Source of the DNA: Algoriphagus sp. TR-M9
GTDB lineage: Bacteria; Bacteroidota; Bacteroidia; Cytophagales; Cyclobacteriaceae
Assembly (NCBI RefSeq): GCF_027594545.1
Contig: NZ_CP115160.1
Span: 3,654,501 to 3,718,500 of the forward strand
DNA: 64,000 bases
Direction: 5' to 3'
In this document: in pieces, positions 61,796 through 64,000 of the stretch
How the letters are laid out: each line of letters opens with the position of its first letter
How positions within the stretch are numbered: the stretch's first letter is position 1
Notes under the pieces: model-generated
Seen by the model: the letters and a program-made list of their open reading frames with translations, nothing else
The model's database searches: none
What the model was told of the DNA's origin: nothing
Program-made: the position numbers and the translations under genes

Positions 61796-64000
61796 ATGCA
61801 AAAACTCTTTACCTTTTTCTGGCTTTTTTGCCTGACATTTAGCCTAGCTTTGGCACAGGATGACGCTCCAAAGCCCATCACCTGGAAAGATATTCCAACT
61901 TGGAAATACATGAACAGCGGCACATTCAAAATCTCTCCAGATGGCAAATGGATCGCTTATGGCATGATCGCTTTGGAGGATGATGGAGAGGTGATCCTTC
62001 AATATGTAAGCGACCCAGACTCTACACAGACCTTCAAAATCGGTTTTACCAATTATCCATCCATCGAGTTCAGTGAGGATAGCAAGTGGATCGCTTTCAA
62101 GGAATATCCAACCTTCAAGGAAAAAGAAGCCAATAAAAAATCGAAAGGAAAACCGCTTCATGACAAGCTTACCTTGATGAAGTTGGGCTCCACCGATAAG
62201 GAAGACAAGAAAACGTTTGAAAACGTTAGCAATTTCTCTTTCAATGGAGATGCCTCTACTCACCTTGCTATCAACTTGACCAAAGATGGTGGTGGAGATG
62301 CCAAAGGTTCAGATCTGTTGATTTATCACCTAACTAGCATGAAAGCTCAAAACCTCGGAAATGTAGCTGAGTTCTCTTTCAATAAAAGTGGAAACTACCT
62401 CGCTTACACAGTTGATGCTGCAAATCAATCCGGAAACGGCATTTACTTGTTGAACATGAGGAATAACAGCACCTCCGTGCTGGACTCCGATGACGCTTCC
62501 TACAAGTCCATCAATTGGAATGAAAAAGGTGATGCTTTTGCTGCCCTAAAAATGGTCAAAGACAAAAAGTACAAGCAGGATCAGGGAAAGCTAGTGGGCA
62601 TCAAAAACTTAACTGCTCCAGTTGTGACCGTCTATGATCCTGCCAAAGATTCAACAGGCTTCGATCAGGATTACACCATTAGCCCAAATCGCCGCCCAAG
62701 GTGGTCAGAGGATTTGACCCGGCTATTTTACGGCATTCACCCCTTGGTTTTAGCCAAAAAAGAGGAAGTAAAAAAGGAACTGGATAAGGATTCGGTGGCT
62801 TTGGCAGAGTCTGAAGCCATGAAAAAAATCATGGCTGACACTTCCCTGAACTCTATTGCAGACCTGAAAAAAGCACTTTCAAAGTTGGACTCAGGAAAGG
62901 TAAGCAAAAAGGAAAATGATGCCGACAAGCCCGATATGACCATCTGGCATTGGAACGACAGCAGACTTCAATCCCGTCAGCAAGTCCTGGAAAACCAGGA
63001 CAAAAATTACAGCTTCTATGCAATGTATGATGTGGCCGCAGGAAAGCACATCCAGCTCCAGGATAGCACCATGAAGGACCTTAGCATTCTCGATAAGGAG
63101 AAGTATGCTCTAGGCTCAGATATGCAGGCTTACGAACTGCAAGGCAACCTAGACGGTCAATCCTATAGGGACTTCTACATCATTGACTTACAAACAGGTG
63201 AGAAAAAGACCCTGTTCACCAGTTTCTACATTCCTAGATATTCTGCTTACCCAAGAAGCTCACCGGATGGCAGCAAGCTGATTTATGGCTATGATGGCAA
63301 CTATTATGCTTATGAAATTGCCAGTGGAGAAGAAACCAATTTGACTGGAAGCCTGCCCGTAACTTTCGTAGATGTGGAAGATGACCACAATGTCAAAAAA
63401 CCATTGGAAAGTGTAGTGGGCTGGAGCAGTGATAGCCAGTACGTGTTGATCAGCGATGGATGGGACATCTGGCAGATCCCTGTTGGAGGTAAGGCAAAAG
63501 CAGTGAACCTCACCCAAAACGGCAGAGCTGAACAGATCAGATATCAGTACCGTTTCGGCTTGGACAAGGAAGAGAAAGGCATAGACCTTTCCAAACCGCA
63601 ATACTTCAGAATCTATGGTGAGTGGACCAAAAAAAGTGGAATAGCGGAGCTTAAGCCTGCTAAAAACGGATTAAATCCTGGTGCTACTCCATTGATCTGG
63701 GAAGATGCAGCCATAGGTAATCTAAGAAAAGCTGAAAAAGCCCCCGTTTATTTCTTCAGCAAAGAAACCTTCAATACACCTGAGCAGACTTTCGTGGCAG
63801 ATGCCTCGCTTTCTTCACCTAAGAAAATAACCGAAAACGCACCGGATGCAGGAAATTACGCCTGGTCAGCTGGTACTAGACTAGTGGACTATGTCTCAGA
63901 CAAAGGCGACACGCTACAGGGAGCGCTTTTCCTTCCAGCTAATTATGTTGAAGGAGAAAAATATCCGACCGTAGTTTATTACTACGAAAAGCTCTCTCAG
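61796..64000 (+). CDS. S9 family prolyl-oligopeptidase-like peptidase, C-terminus beyond window
   Basis: 735 codons, open to the window end. Signal peptide MQKLFTFFWLFCLTFSLALAQ, then a beta-propeller with WD40-like repeats (GTFKISPDGKWIAYGM, FSEDSKWIAFKEY). Near the edge the frame enters the linker to the catalytic domain (EGEKYPTVVYYYEKLSQ), which is typical of S9 enzymes. The Ser-Asp-His triad must lie outside the window. Exported peptidase, probably acting on short peptides. Confidence 0.85.
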   Translation, partial: MQKLFTFFWLFCLTFSLALAQDDAPKPITWKDIPTWKYMNSGTFKISPDGKWIAYGMIALEDDGEVILQYVSDPDSTQTFKIGFTNYPSIEFSEDSKWIAFKEYPTFKEKEANKKSKGKPLHDKLTLMKLGSTDKEDKKTFENVSNFSFNGDASTHLAINLTKDGGGDAKGSDLLIYHLTSMKAQNLGNVAEFSFNKSGNYLAYTVDAANQSGNGIYLLNMRNNSTSVLDSDDASYKSINWNEKGDAFAALKMVKDKKYKQDQGKLVGIKNLTAPVVTVYDPAKDSTGFDQDYTISPNRRPRWSEDLTRLFYGIHPLVLAKKEEVKKELDKDSVALAESEAMKKIMADTSLNSIADLKKALSKLDSGKVSKKENDADKPDMTIWHWNDSRLQSRQQVLENQDKNYSFYAMYDVAAGKHIQLQDSTMKDLSILDKEKYALGSDMQAYELQGNLDGQSYRDFYIIDLQTGEKKTLFTSFYIPRYSAYPRSSPDGSKLIYGYDGNYYAYEIASGEETNLTGSLPVTFVDVEDDHNVKKPLESVVGWSSDSQYVLISDGWDIWQIPVGGKAKAVNLTQNGRAEQIRYQYRFGLDKEEKGIDLSKPQYFRIYGEWTKKSGIAELKPAKNGLNPGATPLIWEDAAIGNLRKAEKAPVYFFSKETFNTPEQTFVADASLSSPKKITENAPDAGNYAWSAGTRLVDYVSDKGDTLQGALFLPANYVEGEKYPTVVYYYEKLSQ

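Overview
The window reads as chromosomal DNA of a Bacteroidota bacterium, most likely Cytophagales and close to Algoriphagus/Cyclobacteriaceae (the genus is inference). The evidence is a type IX secretion sorting domain, OmpA proteins with thrombospondin type-3 calcium repeats, families typical of the phylum (DUF4199, Bacteroidota-type dihydroorotase, Bacteroidota GreA-like protein), little use of Shine-Dalgarno sites, and promoters of the TTTG-N18-20-TAnnTTTG type in front of both tRNA genes, lipA and ompA.

Layout. 1-8.4 kb: hypoxanthine phosphoribosyltransferase (cut by the window edge), an M42-type aminopeptidase, a tandem pair of OmpA-like proteins, upp, a Na+/Ca2+ exchanger, L-serine dehydratase alpha chain, OsmC and an outer-membrane barrel. 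8.4-17.4 kb: lipA, gcvP, an M28 peptidase, a DEAD-box helicase, dihydroorotase and tRNA-His. 17.7-22.2 kb: a three-gene alpha-glucan operon (debranching enzyme, GT4/5-like glycosyltransferase, GH57 amylase). 22.7-39.4 kb: a secreted orphan, the leftward run waaA-rsgA-phosphoribosyltransferase-panB, LMW phosphatase and fructosamine kinase, a Tat-exported Gfo/Idh/MocA protein, an aspartokinase, fbp, a PQQ-type lipoprotein dehydrogenase, the membrane-lipid pair plsB-like/gpsA, a polyprenyl synthase and a Fic protein. 40-45 kb: the threonine operon thrA-thrB-thrC behind an attenuator-type leader peptide. 45-64 kb: small lipoproteins, a GreA-like factor, MscS, an alkyltransferase-like protein, a Na+ symporter, clpS-recR, tRNA-Ala, HAD hydrolase, murF, a T9SS-exported FG-GAP protein, an amidohydrolase lipoprotein and the start of an S9 peptidase.

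The least ordinary content is repetitive. Two REP-associated tyrosine transposases (RAYTs, 48.7 and 61.1 kb) each sit inside their own family of palindromic repeats. In both families the repeats come as pairs: two short hairpins of the same sequence family, one with a short tail and one with a long tail, about 25 bases apart. Several stems differ by paired substitutions that keep the hairpin. A separate 97-base repeat supplies the C-terminal codons of two unrelated genes (the first RAYT and the HAD hydrolase). Two arrays of 7-base repeats share the core NNTCTNN. Other points of interest are a Thr-rich leader peptide, a perfect palindrome at the start codon of fic, recent sequence homogenisation between the two OmpA genes, and a frameshifted orphan antitoxin-like gene.
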